The notes: generated from the letters alone by a model not told the origin. Counted from the stretch's first letter, positions 41,519 to 52,885 are shown. The stretch: 64,000 nt of DNA from Nephrocerus scutellatus (GCA_947095585.1 OX352761.1:61890882-61954881), one strand, 5' to 3'. Made by a program: numbers and translations.

Positions 41519-42990
41519 GGAACATTGACAAATCACAAAAAAAAACCCATAAAAATTCAAATTTTTCGTGTAAATTCTCTAATTGGGTATTTTTTTATAA
41601 AATATGTATGGGTACCCCGCCGACCCCTGGGTCCGATTACTTCCAAATTTTTACAAAAAGTGTTGTCCATCGGAGATACACATTCGTATAAAATTTGAAG
41701 AAAATCGGGTACTATTTTCAAAAAGTTTTAAAAAATTTGTATGGGTGCCCCCGACCCCTTGGCCCGATTACTTCCAAATTTTTACAAAAAGTGTTGTCCA
41801 TCGGAGATACACATGCGTATATAATTTTAAAAAAATCGGGTACTTTTTTTATAAAATTTGTATGGGTGCCCCCCGACCCTGAATGCTTTTTCTAAAATTT
41901 GGTAGCGATCGGGCCCCGAGTTCGGCCGCAAGGCCCTTATAATTTTTTTTAAATATCATATAGGGGCATCAGATACCGTCGTACTTTAATGACTGTGTGC
42001 GGTGTCTGCTGCGCAGTCGGCTGCGCTGCTTGGTTTTGGGTGGTGGATTTTGATTGCAAAATCTATTCTGCCTGTTCATGGAAGCACTACGAGTTTGCGT
42101 CGCCATATTTTTATCTCGGCACTTACACGGTTATTAATAATGTCATTATTTCTAATAATGAACGAAAACAGAAAATTTCGGTTTCACATAATTTCTCAAG
42201 CATCAATATACATTACTCCGACTTACACAATCATTATTAATGCCATTTCACAAAGTTACCATGAATGTGCGTAATAGTAATTATAAAAGTCGAATCGATT
42301 ATGAACATTCCATTTCATCTTTAAGTAATATGTTTTTATTTTGTTTACTAATGTCTATTTCCAATTGCACAAACTATATCCGAAACCATACCTATAGGTT
42401 AGCTCTCAAAGTGACAGAGTTTTCGAGGTGAACGAGGTGAGTGCCCGATGTTCCCGATTGCCGACGGGTAGTAAAGTAACATTATTAGTTTCAAAACAAA
42501 GTTACATAAAATCAAACCGTACACCGGGCACAGTTCGCAAATGCAACGTTAAACTGAAACCACGAGAGAGAAATCTTAGCTCACCCACAAATGAACCCAG
42601 CAAATGAAACGAGGCATAAATGTTTTATGCTTAATTCAACTTACTTATTTACTGAATTGTATTTTTATTGATGTCGTTTTTTGTTGTCGATATCAACTTA
42701 CAGATAGAACAACAAGTTTTCACAATATTCTGTCATTTGGCGTTTTCATAAATTAGTTCAGAGCAGTCAAAGAGTTCTCAAGAAAAATGCTCGTATTTGT
42801 TATTTGCTCAGAGTATGAGCGTGCTCTAAGTGCTCAGAATAAAATGATCTGAGCATTTTCAAATTTGACATCTGATATCAAATGTCTGTTTCGATGATTT
42901 TCTCCTACAATAAAAAAAAATGACCAAGGATCGAGGGGCGATTAGAGAATTTAGATGAAAAATTTGAATTTTTATGAGTTGTTTTTATTG
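41519..42990. repeat. Family X mosaic with extra 0.5-kb segment
   Basis: 41519-41880 is in minus orientation, starting AAACCCATAAAAATTCAAAT, with two tandem ~118-bp units (CTTCCAAATTTTTACAAAAAG at 41639 and 41770). From about 41890 the sequence switches to plus orientation (GGTAGCGATCGGGCCCCG) and follows the copy at 53165-53775, including GTGTGCGGTGT and GCGCAGTCGGCTGCGCTGC. About 515 bases (42050-42565) have no counterpart in that copy. The end near 42990 is TTAGAGAATTTAGATGAAAA and a T-rich tail. No gene was supported. Confidence 0.72.
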
Positions 42991-43477
42991 TTATAAACGT
43001 TACAATAATAATAAAAAATCAACATCAAGTTTGCGGAAAACCCCATAGATTTCAAAGGCTATGAATAAAAAATGGTTCTGTGTTATGTTTATTTTATGTG
43101 TGTACAACAACAGTTATAACAAGTGCTCAAAGTGTTCTTCTTGGTTTTGTATGCATGCTAGAGCCTGTTTTTACAAAGAAAAGAAAAGTCCTAAACGAAG
43201 ATTCTACCTTTAACATGGGGCAGGGTACACCAATGTAAGCTTTCACTTAAATCCCCGATAAATGATGTCAACAACTGAACGATTTTTTTCATAGAATAAT
43301 ATAAATATAAATTTTGAAGGTCAAACAATATACTTTTTTTTAAATCTTTTTTTAATTTTTTAAAAAATTTAATTTTCAAGCGCGATATCGAAAACTGCTC
43401 TCGGATAATTTTTTTTTTTGACAAATGCATCTCACAATACTTATGCATTCGGTCAACAGGAGCAGGGTTACAATTGA
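42991..43477. repeat. Family Y repeat, copy 1
   Basis: 42991-43175 recurs in reverse complement at 49795-50075 (for example CAAGTTTGCGGAAAACCCCATAG). 43213-43260 (AACATGGGGCAGGGTACACC) recurs in direct orientation at 50240-50290. The remainder has no identified function, and a minus-strand frame at 43191-43487 is Lys-rich and low in complexity. Confidence 0.6.
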
Positions 43478-43740
43478 AAAATTTCATGAAAATTGCAAAT
43501 GTTCAAACCGATGCACAATAGCCTCTTCCCCTCTGCATTGTAATCTCACATATTTTATTGGATAGATAATTCCTTTAAAAAGACATTACTGTGGAAATGA
43601 AAAATTTTAATGAAAATTGCGAATGTTTAAACCGATGCACTATAGCCTCTTTCCTTTGCATAATAATCTCACATATATTATTGGATAGATAACTCCTTTA
43701 GGAAGACATGGGTATAGGTCAATTTAGTGAGACATCTCTG
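43478..43740. repeat. Tandem repeat, two units, left of second gypsy
   Basis: Units of about 125-170 bp beginning AAATTTCATGAAAATTGCAAATG and containing CAATAGCCTCTTCC and TCACATATTTTATTGGATAG. A further pair lies at 47411-47700 on the other side of the gypsy element, so the element inserted within this array. Confidence 0.85.
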
Positions 43741-44018
43741 TGTGGGACCAATGAACGCTCTCAAATCTTAATGTAAACGTCAGCCACAATGAAATTTTTA
43801 ATTTAGATTATTTCGATTAGGTTGGAACACTCAAATCTGAATGTAAACGACATCCACAATGAAATCAATATGCTTATGTACAATTCAATATTCCTTCTGT
43901 ACCATCCACATGAACGGATGCTTTTTTTCAATCGTTTCTTTATTTATTGAATTGGGCATATTTTCCTTTCGCGAATTTCAACCTCTGCGCCCTTTTTGTA
44001 CAGGACTAGTCTCCTAAA
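43741..44018 (+). repeat. 5' LTR of second gypsy element
   Basis: Starts at TGTGGGACCAATGAACG. The exact right end is uncertain: a CA lies at 44001-44002, while the primer site starts at 44021. A short internal duplication (ATGTAAACGTCAGCCACAATG and ATGTAAACGACATCCACAATG) is present. Confidence 0.75.
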
Positions 44019-44339
44019 TCTGGTGACCCCGAAAAAGTATACGCGTGGAGAACGGGCTGAAAATTAGCTAAAAAATCCTCTACATACACACAACCGTCAA
44101 AATCATTGTATATACACATATTATCGTCGTCGCATGATAATCGTTGCCGAACCATCAATTATACTGTACATGCAAGCAGTACGGTTATAAACGGCATATA
44201 AATATATATACACAGTGCAACAAGATTTTTTCATAAGGTGGTACACGGTACAACAAAAAATTGTTATAATTTAACAATTAAAACTTTTTTATACGTACAC
44301 AAGTGGAATAACAGCACGCAGTTTATTTTGGTAAAATAA

Positions 44340-44988
44340 AAAATTTTTGTAGGTTGAATTTAGTCGTGTGCCCTTTTCTTGCCGCCCCTACTTTGCCCTT
44401 CTCTTCCAGAATTATGGTTTGCGCGAATTGAGGTGCTGTTTGCATTATCTCGCATCACAAACGATACGGCTAAATTCAATCATGTGATAGCTAATTTGGA
44501 AACAATAGTTTTGCAAAATATACCAGATGCAGCTACTGATCCACCGACTATAGATAAATATATTTCCCTAAAAAAAGAAAATTATCGACTGTTTCGCAGA
44601 AAGTGGTCAAACGAAAATTCAAAAATTGCTATCTGAACTCCAACTTGGTGATAAAAAACCGTCTCAGTTATTATCAATGCAAAAAGAGTTGGCAGGTACT
44701 ACTGTTAATAAGAATTTTTGAAAACCTTATGGTTGAGACAGCTACCAGTATCAGTAAAATACATTTTAACCGTCAGTTCTGGTGAAGTAGATGGTGGCTA
44801 AGTTGCTACGACTTTAATTGAACCACGTAGTAGCACATCGATTCAAACACTGGAAGCAAAAATCAACGAGTTGACCGCCAAAATTAATCAACTTCAACGT
44901 CGAAATAGAAGCCAAACAAGGTCAAGAACGTCTCAAGCACGAAGCACCAGCAAAAAAATAGTACAATAACTGCTGGTATCATTATAAG
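44340..44988 (+). pseudogene. Gag of second gypsy element
   Basis: The frame to 44636 has the ELWFARIEVLFALSRIT motif followed by KFNHVIANLE, characteristic of the gag of CsRn1/Mag-like gypsy elements. The frame breaks at about 44636. Later pieces carry a coiled-coil-like LEAKINELTAKINQLQ (about 44850), a basic [13 protein letters not shown] stretch and the start of a zinc knuckle, CWYHYKFG. No ATG precedes the conserved part, so the start codon is lost or lies upstream in broken frame. Confidence 0.82.
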
Positions 44989-44989
44989 T

Positions 44990-45592
44990 TTGGTGTTATC
45001 GCCAGATTTGCTGAAAATAGCAGAGCAAGAACATGGTATAAGCCGACCTTCGACTAGCAGCTGGGCCAGTCCATTGCATATGGTAAAAAAGTCTAATGGA
45101 ACATATAGGCCATGTGGGGACTATCGAGCTCTAAATAACATAACCGTGCCCGATAGATATCCCGTCCCATTTATTCAAGATTTTACCCACATTCTCCAAG
45201 GTAAGAAAATATTTTCAACAATCGATATGCATAGGGCATATTATCAAATACCTGAAGAAATACCGAAAACTGCCATAACCACACCATTCGGTCTTTTCGA
45301 ATTTACTCTCAGGACATTTGGTATGCGTAATGCAGCACAAACAATGCAGCGTCTATTACATGAAGCATTACGAGGTTTGGACTTTGTCTTCGGTTACATT
45401 GATGACGTTTGTATAGCGTCAGAGTCAGAAGAAGAACATCGACAACATCTTCGTCAAGTATTTCAACGGCTACGTGAATTTCAACTTACAATTAAAGTCA
45501 GCACATGCAATTTGGATAAGTCTGCTGTAAATTTTCTTGGGCATCGTGTAACAAAAAAGGCATCGAACCATTACCAGAAAAAAGAGAATTAA
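44990..45592 (+). pseudogene. RT of second gypsy element
   Basis: It begins abruptly at [18 protein letters not shown] after the knuckle, so the rest of gag, protease and the RT leader were deleted. RT blocks: [25 protein letters not shown] (D of the palm), [18 protein letters not shown], and the catalytic [11 protein letters not shown], then [11 protein letters not shown]. The usual EQGI is altered to EHGI, and a few residues are missing compared with relatives. The stop at 45592 is premature, within the connection. Confidence 0.9.
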
Positions 45593-46135
45593 AAAGTTTT
45601 CTGGCTACAACCAGAAAGGCTGTAAAAAATCAACAAGTTTTGAAGAAACTTATAAGTGGAAATAAGAAGAACGACAAAACTCCTATTATCTGGACTCCTG
45701 ATACCATTCAATGCTTTACAGCGTGCAAAAACGATTTGGTAAATGCTGTAGCACTTGCACATCCAGCGGCAGATGCCGATTTGATTTAATATTGCAAGTG
45801 GATGCCTCAGATAACGCAGTAGGTGCAGTATTAAACCAAATAATAAATGATGGTGTACAACAGCCATTAGATTTCGTCACATGTTGGAAGGTCGCAGCTT
45901 CATAATTTTAACCAACCACAAACCCTTAACATTTGGTTTCCAACAAAAATTGAAAAAAGCGACACCACGTCAAGCGCGACATCTGGATTACATAGGCCAA
46001 TCTACCACCAATATCAAGCACATATCTGTTGTAGACAATACCGTTGCAGATTGGTTATATCGTATTAACAGTGTGAATACCTTAATCAATTTCGATAAAA
46101 TGACTGAAGAACAGAAAACGGTTATCTCGTATTAA
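45593..46135 (+). pseudogene. RNase H of second gypsy element, broken
   Basis: Several frames together carry RNase H: LQVDASDNAVGAVLNQ (first aspartate, about 45795), FIILTNHKPLTFGF (N replaces the usual D in TDHK) and TPRQARHLDYIGQSTTNIKHI with VADWLYRINS. A 60-70 base stretch (GTATTAACAGTGTGAATACCTTAAT) is duplicated at 46064 and 46130, which breaks the junction to integrase. Confidence 0.82.
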
Positions 46136-46139
46136 CAGT

Positions 46140-47380
46140 GTGAATACCTTAATAAATTTCGAGAAAATGGCTGAAGAACAGAAAACGGATCCAGAATTGC
46201 AACAATTTGGTACAGGTAATTCGTTACAACTAAAATTATTTACCATTCCGAATTGTTCTGTACAGATCTATTGTGATTCATCAAAACACATCATTCGACC
46301 ATTCGTTCCAAAGGCAATGCGCAATCTGGTGTTAAGTAAAATTCATGGTATTTCTTATCCAGGAGCGAGATACTAACTGCACTATTTGTCTGGCCAATGA
46401 TAATGAAAAAAGATGGTGCATGTTTCGTAAAGCATTGCAACCCTTACCAGAGGTCTAAAGTTTCAAGGCATTTTATTGTGCCGTCGAATAAAAAACCAAA
46501 CGAAAGGTTTGCACACATAAACGTGGATCTTATCGGTCCGCTTCCGCCATCACGTGGAATGCGATACTGCTTAACTTGTATCGATAGATTTTCCCGTTGG
46601 CCTGAGGCTTATCCGATATCAGAAACACCAGCGGTGACATTGGCTCAAACATTGTTATCCGGATGGATCTCGCGCTTCGGTACTCCAATCAAAATTACAA
46701 CAGACCAAGGGCGACAATTTGTGTCACAACTTTTTGCTGAACTCAACATGATACTTGGTACAACACACTTGCGAACAACACCGTACCACCCGCAGGCCAA
46801 CGGTTTAATTGAGCGATGGCATCGTACATTAAAAGCTACAATCAAATGTAAAAATTCAACAGTTTGGGTTACGACATTGCCAGCAATATTACTTGGATTA
46901 CGAGATACATTTAAACCAGACATAGCAGCAACTCCAGCCGAAATGGTATTCAGTACTACAATGCGCCTGCCTGGTGAATTTTTCAACGAATCTAATTCGT
47001 CAATAAATGAATCAGATTTCCTGAGAAATTTACGTCGTACAATCCGTGGAATTAAACCTACAACAACAGCACATCACAATAAAGAAAACATATTCATACA
47101 AAAATCATTAAAAGACACATCGCATGTTTTCGTTGGTCATGATGCTGTAAAATCGCCACTAGATTGTCCTTATGGTATGAGGTAATTAAAAGATACGATA
47201 AATATTTTATTTTTAAAATTCACAGACGATCCGTAAAAAATTCACTGGACCGTTTGAAAGCAGCCCACACTGCAATCGATCCAGAATGCGAAACAATTTC
47301 CTATCCAGTCATTCCAACCAGTCCACCAACAAAACCAATTACAACGGGGCCTGGTCGTACCGTCACTGAAAGGAGAGTAG
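46140..47380 (+). pseudogene. Integrase of second gypsy element
   Basis: The frame 46397-47185 holds the core: [16 protein letters not shown] (first D), [14 protein letters not shown] (second D) and [16 protein letters not shown] (E), so the DDE triad is visible. The zinc domain is split between 46140-46376 ([12 protein letters not shown]) and the core frame ([13 protein letters not shown], where HCNPYQRSK replaces the usual CxxCQRSK, so one cysteine is lost). The C-terminal part continues in another frame from 47164 ([20 protein letters not shown]) and ends RRVVWDQ, as in CsRn1-like elements. Confidence 0.88.
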
Positions 47381-47410
47381 TGTGGGACCAATGAACGCTC
47401 TCAAATCTTA

Positions 47411-47760
47411 TGAAAATTTCATGAAAATTGCAAATGTTCAAACCGATGCACAATAGCCTCTTCCCCTCTGTATTGTAATCTCACATATTTTATTGGATAG
47501 CCTTTAGGAAGACATGAATGTGGGTCAATTTAGTGAGACATCTCTGTGAACTGGGCAATCTACTTTACAGTGAACCTCCCAAATAAAAAAAATTTCATTA
47601 AAATTGTAAATGTTCACATTCATCACAAAAGCCTATTTCTGTCATCACGGTTATCATATTTTATTTAATAGAGCATTTCTAAAGGAAGAACCTGGTTAAT
47701 TTTTATTACAGTGAACACGTATTTAACAAATACAACATGTTTACCTTCTGTTAAATAGCA
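47411..47760. repeat. Tandem repeat, two units, right of second gypsy
   Basis: Resumes the array seen at 43478-43740: AAATTTCATGAAAATTGCAAATG at 47415 and a more diverged unit near 47585, with GTCAATTTAGTGAGACATCTCTG between. The truncated LTR runs directly into the first unit. Confidence 0.83.
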
Positions 47761-47990
47761 TTACACATACATATTGTTACGAATAGTAGTTAGTAGTCGG
47801 TCGTTTTTCGGAATTAAATTTTTAATTTTTTAATTATTTCTTTTCAAATCATAAAAATTTAAAAGAAAAGAAGCAAATTTCAAATCATCATGAAAGGCCT
47901 GAATTGGAGGAAGTTACGAGGAGCTCAATTTGAGTCAAGATTTTTCGCTCATCCTTGATGTAATGTTTGGCTTTGGAGGTTATCGGCTCT

Positions 47991-48475
47991 ATAGTTGTGC
48001 ATGCCTTTTTCGTTTGTTAGGCCTGGTACTCCCAACGAATCCGGTACAATTAACTGTCAAGTTGTGGGCATTCAAGAAAGAAGTCAGCTAGTTCCTGAAA
48101 GACCGAATTTTTCAATAGAGGCTCCAAGAATTTTGAAGGCTCACGTATGTCATTTTTTTTTTGTAATATTTTCTTGTAGCTGTATATTTTTTTGTAGCTC
48201 TCCTTGACCGTGACCCATTCATTAAAGCATTTGGACTCGCGTCGTTTTAGTTTCGTGAACGTTTTTTCCTAATTGCTTTTTTCAATGAATCAGGGAGAAT
48301 TCCGAGAAAATAAAATTGAAACCGGCTACAAACGTGAGAAATGTGATATATTGTAAATCACATTTCTCCGATTTAATTCTTAATTTTAATAAAGGGCTTA
48401 GCCCACCTTATTGCCGGGGCGCAAGTCATTCAGGGAGTATTCCCATGGCAATAAGTTTAAATATAAAAAAAAAAA
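47991..48475 (+). mobile_element. Internally deleted LINE-A derivative (485 bp)
   Basis: 47991-48070 matches the 5' end of LINE-A (CCTTTTTCGTTTGTTAGGCC, as at 7612-7640) and 48226-48475 matches its 3' end (GGACTCGCGTCGTTTTA, CCGGCTACAAACGTGAG, AATAAAGGGCTTAGCC). It closes with an A-rich tail. The coding region is absent. The middle (48070-48225) has no match elsewhere in the window. Confidence 0.85.
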
Positions 48476-48499
48476 AAGATAATAGAATTCGAATCCTAA

Positions 48500-49745
48500 G
48501 ATAAATCACAATGAACATACTGCACATACAGGACATTGCCAACCGAATCGGCAAAGCAAAATCAGTGTTTGGAATGATGTCCATGATATGGCGAGGCAAT
48601 GCGATCAGCTTAAACACCAAGCTGCGACTGTCCCTTTCAAATGTTGAATCTGTGCTTTTGTATGGGTGCAGCACTTGGAAGATGACCGCTACTATCACAA
48701 AAAGATTACAAACGTTCGTAAATAGGTGCCTACGGAACATCTTAAGGGTTTTCTGGCCAAACCGTATCTCTAACGACCATCTTTACCAGAGAACGGGTCA
48801 GGAACCAATAGGCACAACTATCCAACGACGGAAGTAGCAGCGAGCAGGTGCGAAGCAGAACCGTTTACAGAATCACCAAAGAGCTGAAAGGTGGTCACCG
48901 CTCTAGCCATCATCCGGTGATAGGCCTAGATAGTGCCGTACTCGTTTCAGATGAAGATCAGCTCAAGCGATAAAAGGAGCGTTTTTCTACGGTCCTTAAT
49001 ATGTATTCGCCAACGATATCCACCTAAGTCAATCGGAGATACCGGAAGTAATAATTTCCCGAATTCGCACCTCAACTCCCAGTAAAGATGAGATCGCTAC
49101 CGCGATCAACGCACTGCAGAACAACAAGTCGGTAGGACAACGACGGAAGTGGCAGTGGATTGGTCATACACTCCGAAAAGGCGACAGTTCCATAGCAAAC
49201 TACGCAATGCAATGGAATCCGTTATCTCAGGATGGTAGAAGAACGGGTCGTCCGAGATAAGGGTGCAACATCATTGGTGCAATGCGATCAGCTTTAACAC
49301 CAAGCTGCGGCTGTTCCGTTCAAATGTTCAATGCTGTTGTATGGGTGCAGCACTTGGAAGGTGACCGCTACTATCACAAAAGATTACAAACGTTTGTAAA
49401 TAGGTGCCTACGGAACATCTTAAGGGTTTTTTGGCCTAACCGTATTTCAAACGAACATCTTTACCAGAGAGTCAGGAACCAATAGGCACAACCATCCAAC
49501 GACGGAAGTGGCAGTGGATTGGTCATACCTCCGAAAAGGCGACAGTTCCATACCAAACTACGCAATGCAATGGAATCCGTTATCTCAGGATGGTAGAAGA
49601 ACGGGTCGTCCGAGAAATACATGGCGCACAACTGTTGAGGAGGAGTCACAGCAATTGGGGATGAGTTGGAGAGAGCTGAAGCTCATTGCCAGGAACCGCA
49701 CGCGATGGCGCGTTGGCGCAGTAGAGGCCTTGGGACCCACATAAG
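48500..49745 (+). pseudogene. Shuffled RTE-like LINE pieces, RT end present twice
   Basis: 48532-48835 matches 14280-14590 of the RTE-like LINE (VFGMMSMIWRGN, FVNRCLRNILRVFWPN). It is followed by 48850-49135, matching the upstream region 13205-13460, then again by RT-end sequence (49140-49260 and 49275-49560), then the true C-terminus (GRPRNTWRTTVEEESQQLG, ending VEALGPT-stop at 49743). The order is therefore not that of an intact LINE. The sequences GACGGAAGTGGCAG and GAACGGGTCGTCCGAGA each occur twice. Confidence 0.8.
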
Positions 49746-49794
49746 TATGTAAGTAAAATATTGAATTGCAAAGGTAAGCGTCTGATGCAGTGAA

Positions 49795-50430
49795 ATCTAA
49801 AAACAGGCTCTAGCATGCATACAAAACCAATGAGGACACTTCGAGTACCTGTTATAACTGTTTTAGTACACACATAAAATAAAAATTATCTTAAACCACA
49901 CAGAATCATTTTTTATTCATAACCTTTGGAGCTTAAAGCCAAAAAACCCTTATTTAAAAATTTTACATGCTGCAGATTTTTTCAAGTATCATAAAATCTA
50001 TGGTTTTTTCCGCAAACTTGTTGGTGATTTTTAGTTTTACTATTGTTACGTTTATAATGTTTATGACGCATTTTCTGGGAAAAATTGACCTCAAAGATAA
50101 AAATTAGCAATTAGGGCAAGAAAACTGGAACATGCATTGAAGTTGGATATCTGATTTATTTCTTTCTTCTTTTCTTTATTTAAACGCACTTACAAAGTGC
50201 GAAGTTTCTATCGTTAGTATTAACAGAGCAATTTTCGTTAACATGGGTCAGGGTACACCAAAGGAAGTTTTTCTTAAATCCGCGATAAATGATGAACATT
50301 GGAGATTCATTCAGTTTTGTTTGTTGAGGGGTCAACATAAAAAAAAATGTCTTGCTTGGTTTGCAAAAGTCGCACTAAACGTGATTGTGCCAATAATTAA
50401 GTGTAAAATTGAAAAAAAAAAAAACAATTA
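49795..50430. repeat. Family Y repeat, copy 2
   Basis: 49795-50075 is the reverse complement of 42985-43175; 50240-50290 matches 43213-43260 in direct orientation. The frame at 50243-50431 (+), starting MGQGTPKEVFLKSAI, shares its first residues with the copy at 43213, where it soon meets a stop. I do not recognise it and treat it as part of the repeat. Confidence 0.6.
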
Positions 50431-50639
50431 ATTTTTAATTGAATAAATAATAATACTTTCTTATAGTGAATTTTAATTTTATTTTTCTATATCGATTTCA
50501 GAATGTAAAATTCCATCTTCAGTAGATATATTATTATTGAATATTAAGTTTAATTTAAAAAGTTTATTATTTAGACGTTATATTTGAACTATAAATATTA
50601 ATTGTTTAATTTTTCAATTTTACAGAGTGGAGTAAGCAG
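50431..50639. other. AT-rich stretch
   Basis: Strongly A/T with a T-rich tract ending ACAG at 50619-50625. Nothing coding was recognised. Confidence 0.45.
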
Positions 50640-51025
50640 CACGAAAAGAAATTCATTATGAACTTAAATTATTTTAATTAAGTTTAGTAGTTTGAAACGA
50701 AATAAATCATTCGGCATGTGTGAATTTAAATTTACGTTCTCTAATACTCATTTACAGTCTTCTGATATCCTTCGAGTATATATTATCTGTGGTAGGTGTG
50801 TATCGTTTTCATTCTTGTGCTATTGAAGTGTTAATTCTTGAATTTGAGAATTACTTTCAACAATAAAAGCTATAAATTTAATTGTACTGGGAGACATGAA
50901 AATAAACATAGAATATAAATATTTCTCAATGATGTCTTCCTTAAGACTTGAGTCACTGATTAACGAACCAGCTAGATTCATATCTAATAGTGTGTCTTGC
51001 ATTGATCATATTTTTACTAAAAGTC
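50640..51025 (+). pseudogene. CR1/L2-like LINE endonuclease fragment
   Basis: The plus-strand frames read LIVLGDMKINIEYKYFSMM and ESLINEPARFISNSVSCIDH followed by IFTKSHSR, matching the GDFN and IDH blocks of the endonuclease of CR1/L2-type LINEs (GDFN is here GDMK). The fragment ends at about 51025, where minus-strand LINE sequence starts. The same LINE probably resumes at 52500. Confidence 0.7.
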
Positions 51026-51029
51026 ATTC

Positions 51030-52495
51030 GAGAAGACTCCGAGTCTTTCTGCATGCTTGCCTGTGAGACAATGTCCTGTAATGACACCTACACCTAGCTT
51101 GGGCTAGATCTGCTTTGTCACTATGCAAGTTGTTTGACCACCTACGATTAGTTTTATCAATAGCATTCCGCTTTAAGCTAAAAGCTAAGATTTAGCCTTT
51201 TCTGAAAAAACTCCTCAACCAACTACGTCATCAGTTTTAGACCCGTCTGTGTAAAAATGAATGTGTTCATCTTCCAGCCCTTCCTCCCAGAATAATCTGG
51301 AGGGGAAGGTGACTTGGAAGTTTTTATTGAAATGAAGCTATGGAGTGGTGTAGTCTATGTTATCTGGGATGCTGACTAAATTCAGGATGGAGGAGTCGCT
51401 GATTTAATTTCTCGTCAACTGGGAGATAGCCTTGAGGCGTATAGCCGAGCTAGCAGCAGAAGTCGAGATGTGTAAGGTCGAATAGAATGTCCAGTGCGGC
51501 GGATGGGGTTGTACGGAATCCTCCGCCCATAAATTGACTAGCTTATCTTTCGACTTTGCTTAATTTATCTAGATTAACTTTCTTATTTAAGGCAGTCCAC
51601 CAAACAGTCACACCGTATATAAGAGTAGGTCTCACTACCGCTATATATAGCCAATGAGTTATATGGAGTTGAAGACCCTATCTGCTACCAATGCATTTTT
51701 CCATGAGAAGAGTGCCACTTTCGAACTCTTTCTTGTATGTTAGGTTTACAGCTTAGCTTCCTATCCAAAATAAGACCCAACTACTTGGCTTTATCGGAGA
51801 ATGTTAGGCTTGTACCTTTAATAGAAGGAGGGTCGACATGTGGGATTTTTTATTTCCTAGTAGAGGTAAATTTCAGTTTTGTGTGGGTTTACTCCTAAAC
51901 CGCAGCGATCTGCCCAATTTGTTAGCTTGTTGAGAGCATTTTGCAGGAGTTCTTTTAAGGTGTTAAGGTACTTTCCTGAGACAGCAATAGCAACGTCATA
52001 CGCATAAGCGATCACTCGGCAGCCCTCCCTTCTTAGGCATACAAGCAGCTTATTCACCACTAAGTTCCATAGAAGGGGGGACAGGACTCCACATTGTGGT
52101 GTTCCTCTGCAGACAGATCGTCTGGCAGACTACACACCTAGTTTTGAGTTAACAATCCGAGGGGGTGGTCAACCTTCATAGCCGTCAGTGAATCTGTGAT
52201 CGCAGATGTGTTGACGTTATTAAAAGCGCATTCAATGTCTAGAAAAGCTACTATAGTGTACTCCTTGTAGTGTAGGGAGTATTCAATCGAAGGTACTAGC
52301 GTATGCAGAGTTATTTCCACAGATTTACCCTTGGAATACGCATGTTTGTCTGTGGACAGAAGTTTCTTGTCAATGCTAGTACGTATGTGGATGTCTATCC
52401 GCCTTTCCAGTGTCTTTATGAGGAATGATAAACTGATTGGTCTGATTTTTAAGAAACATACTAATAATTCTAAACTAAGAAATAAAGTAAACATG
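51030..52495 (-). pseudogene. I/R1-type LINE reverse transcriptase, decayed
   Basis: The frame 52494-52138 encodes RT fingers and palm (IRPISLSFLIKTLERRID, then DIECAFNNVNTSAI). 52060-51857 encodes the next part, GCRVIAYAYDVAIAVSGKY and TNWADRCGLGVNPHKTEI. The catalytic YADD is altered to YAYD, so the motif is dead. A stretch between the two frames is broken. Further minus-strand sequence down to 51030 has only scattered short matches to LINE C-terminal regions. It lies within the CR1/L2-like LINE. Confidence 0.8.
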
Positions 52496-52499
52496 TTAT

Positions 52500-52885
52500 C
52501 GATAGAATAAAAATTAGACTGCGAAACTGCTAGAAAACATTATTATATTCAAAAATTTGAGGTTGCGGGAGCTGACCAAAAAGAGCAATGGAACTTGCTT
52601 AACGATTTACTAGGTAAATCTAACAATATTAATTGCATTTTTGGAGAGAATAATACTATTCTTACAGATAGCGTTGAGATTGGCAACCAATTTAATCGAT
52701 ACTTCGCGAATATAGGCAGTGTTTTGAAAACCGCAATTAGTTCTAGTAATTGCGCAAATTATTTAAATTATGAACAATATAACGATTCAAACTTTTTCAT
52801 TTTCACTTCTGATAATCATGAAATCTTTTCTATTATATCTACACTCAAAAAAGTAGTCACATCTGGTAGTGATGGCATAAATTTT
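52500..52885 (+). pseudogene. CR1/L2-like LINE, pre-RT segment
   Basis: The frame from about 52560 encodes EQWNLLNDLLGKSNN, IGNQFNRYFANIGSVL and IISTLKKVVTSGSDGIN, the region leading into RT in CR1/L2 LINEs. It is cut by a family X copy at 52886 right after GSDGIN, the point where RT begins. Confidence 0.78.

Larger units (their letters stand above)
43741..47410 (+). mobile_element. Second Ty3/gypsy element (CsRn1/Kabuki-like), 3' LTR truncated
   Basis: The left LTR starts TGTGGGACCA at 43741, followed at 44021 by TGGTGACCCCGA, a primer site of the type used by the CsRn1 group. The same LTR start recurs at 47381, just after a purine tract (GAAAGGAGAG, 47368-47377), but only about 30 bases remain before the flanking tandem repeat resumes. 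Gene order is gag, RT, RNase H, integrase on the plus strand. The gag end, protease and RT start are deleted and frames are broken in RNase H. Confidence 0.88.

Noticed and set aside
50243..50431. Small gene starting MGQGTPK
   Set aside because: The start lies in repeat family Y, the other copy (43213) has an early stop, and the C-terminus is a poly-Lys run from an A tract.
50600..50640. Second host exon after a TTTTACAG site (frame WSKQHEKKFIMN)
   Set aside because: The frame stops within about 20 codons, no good donor site follows, and it does not resemble the next part of the SBF PH domain.
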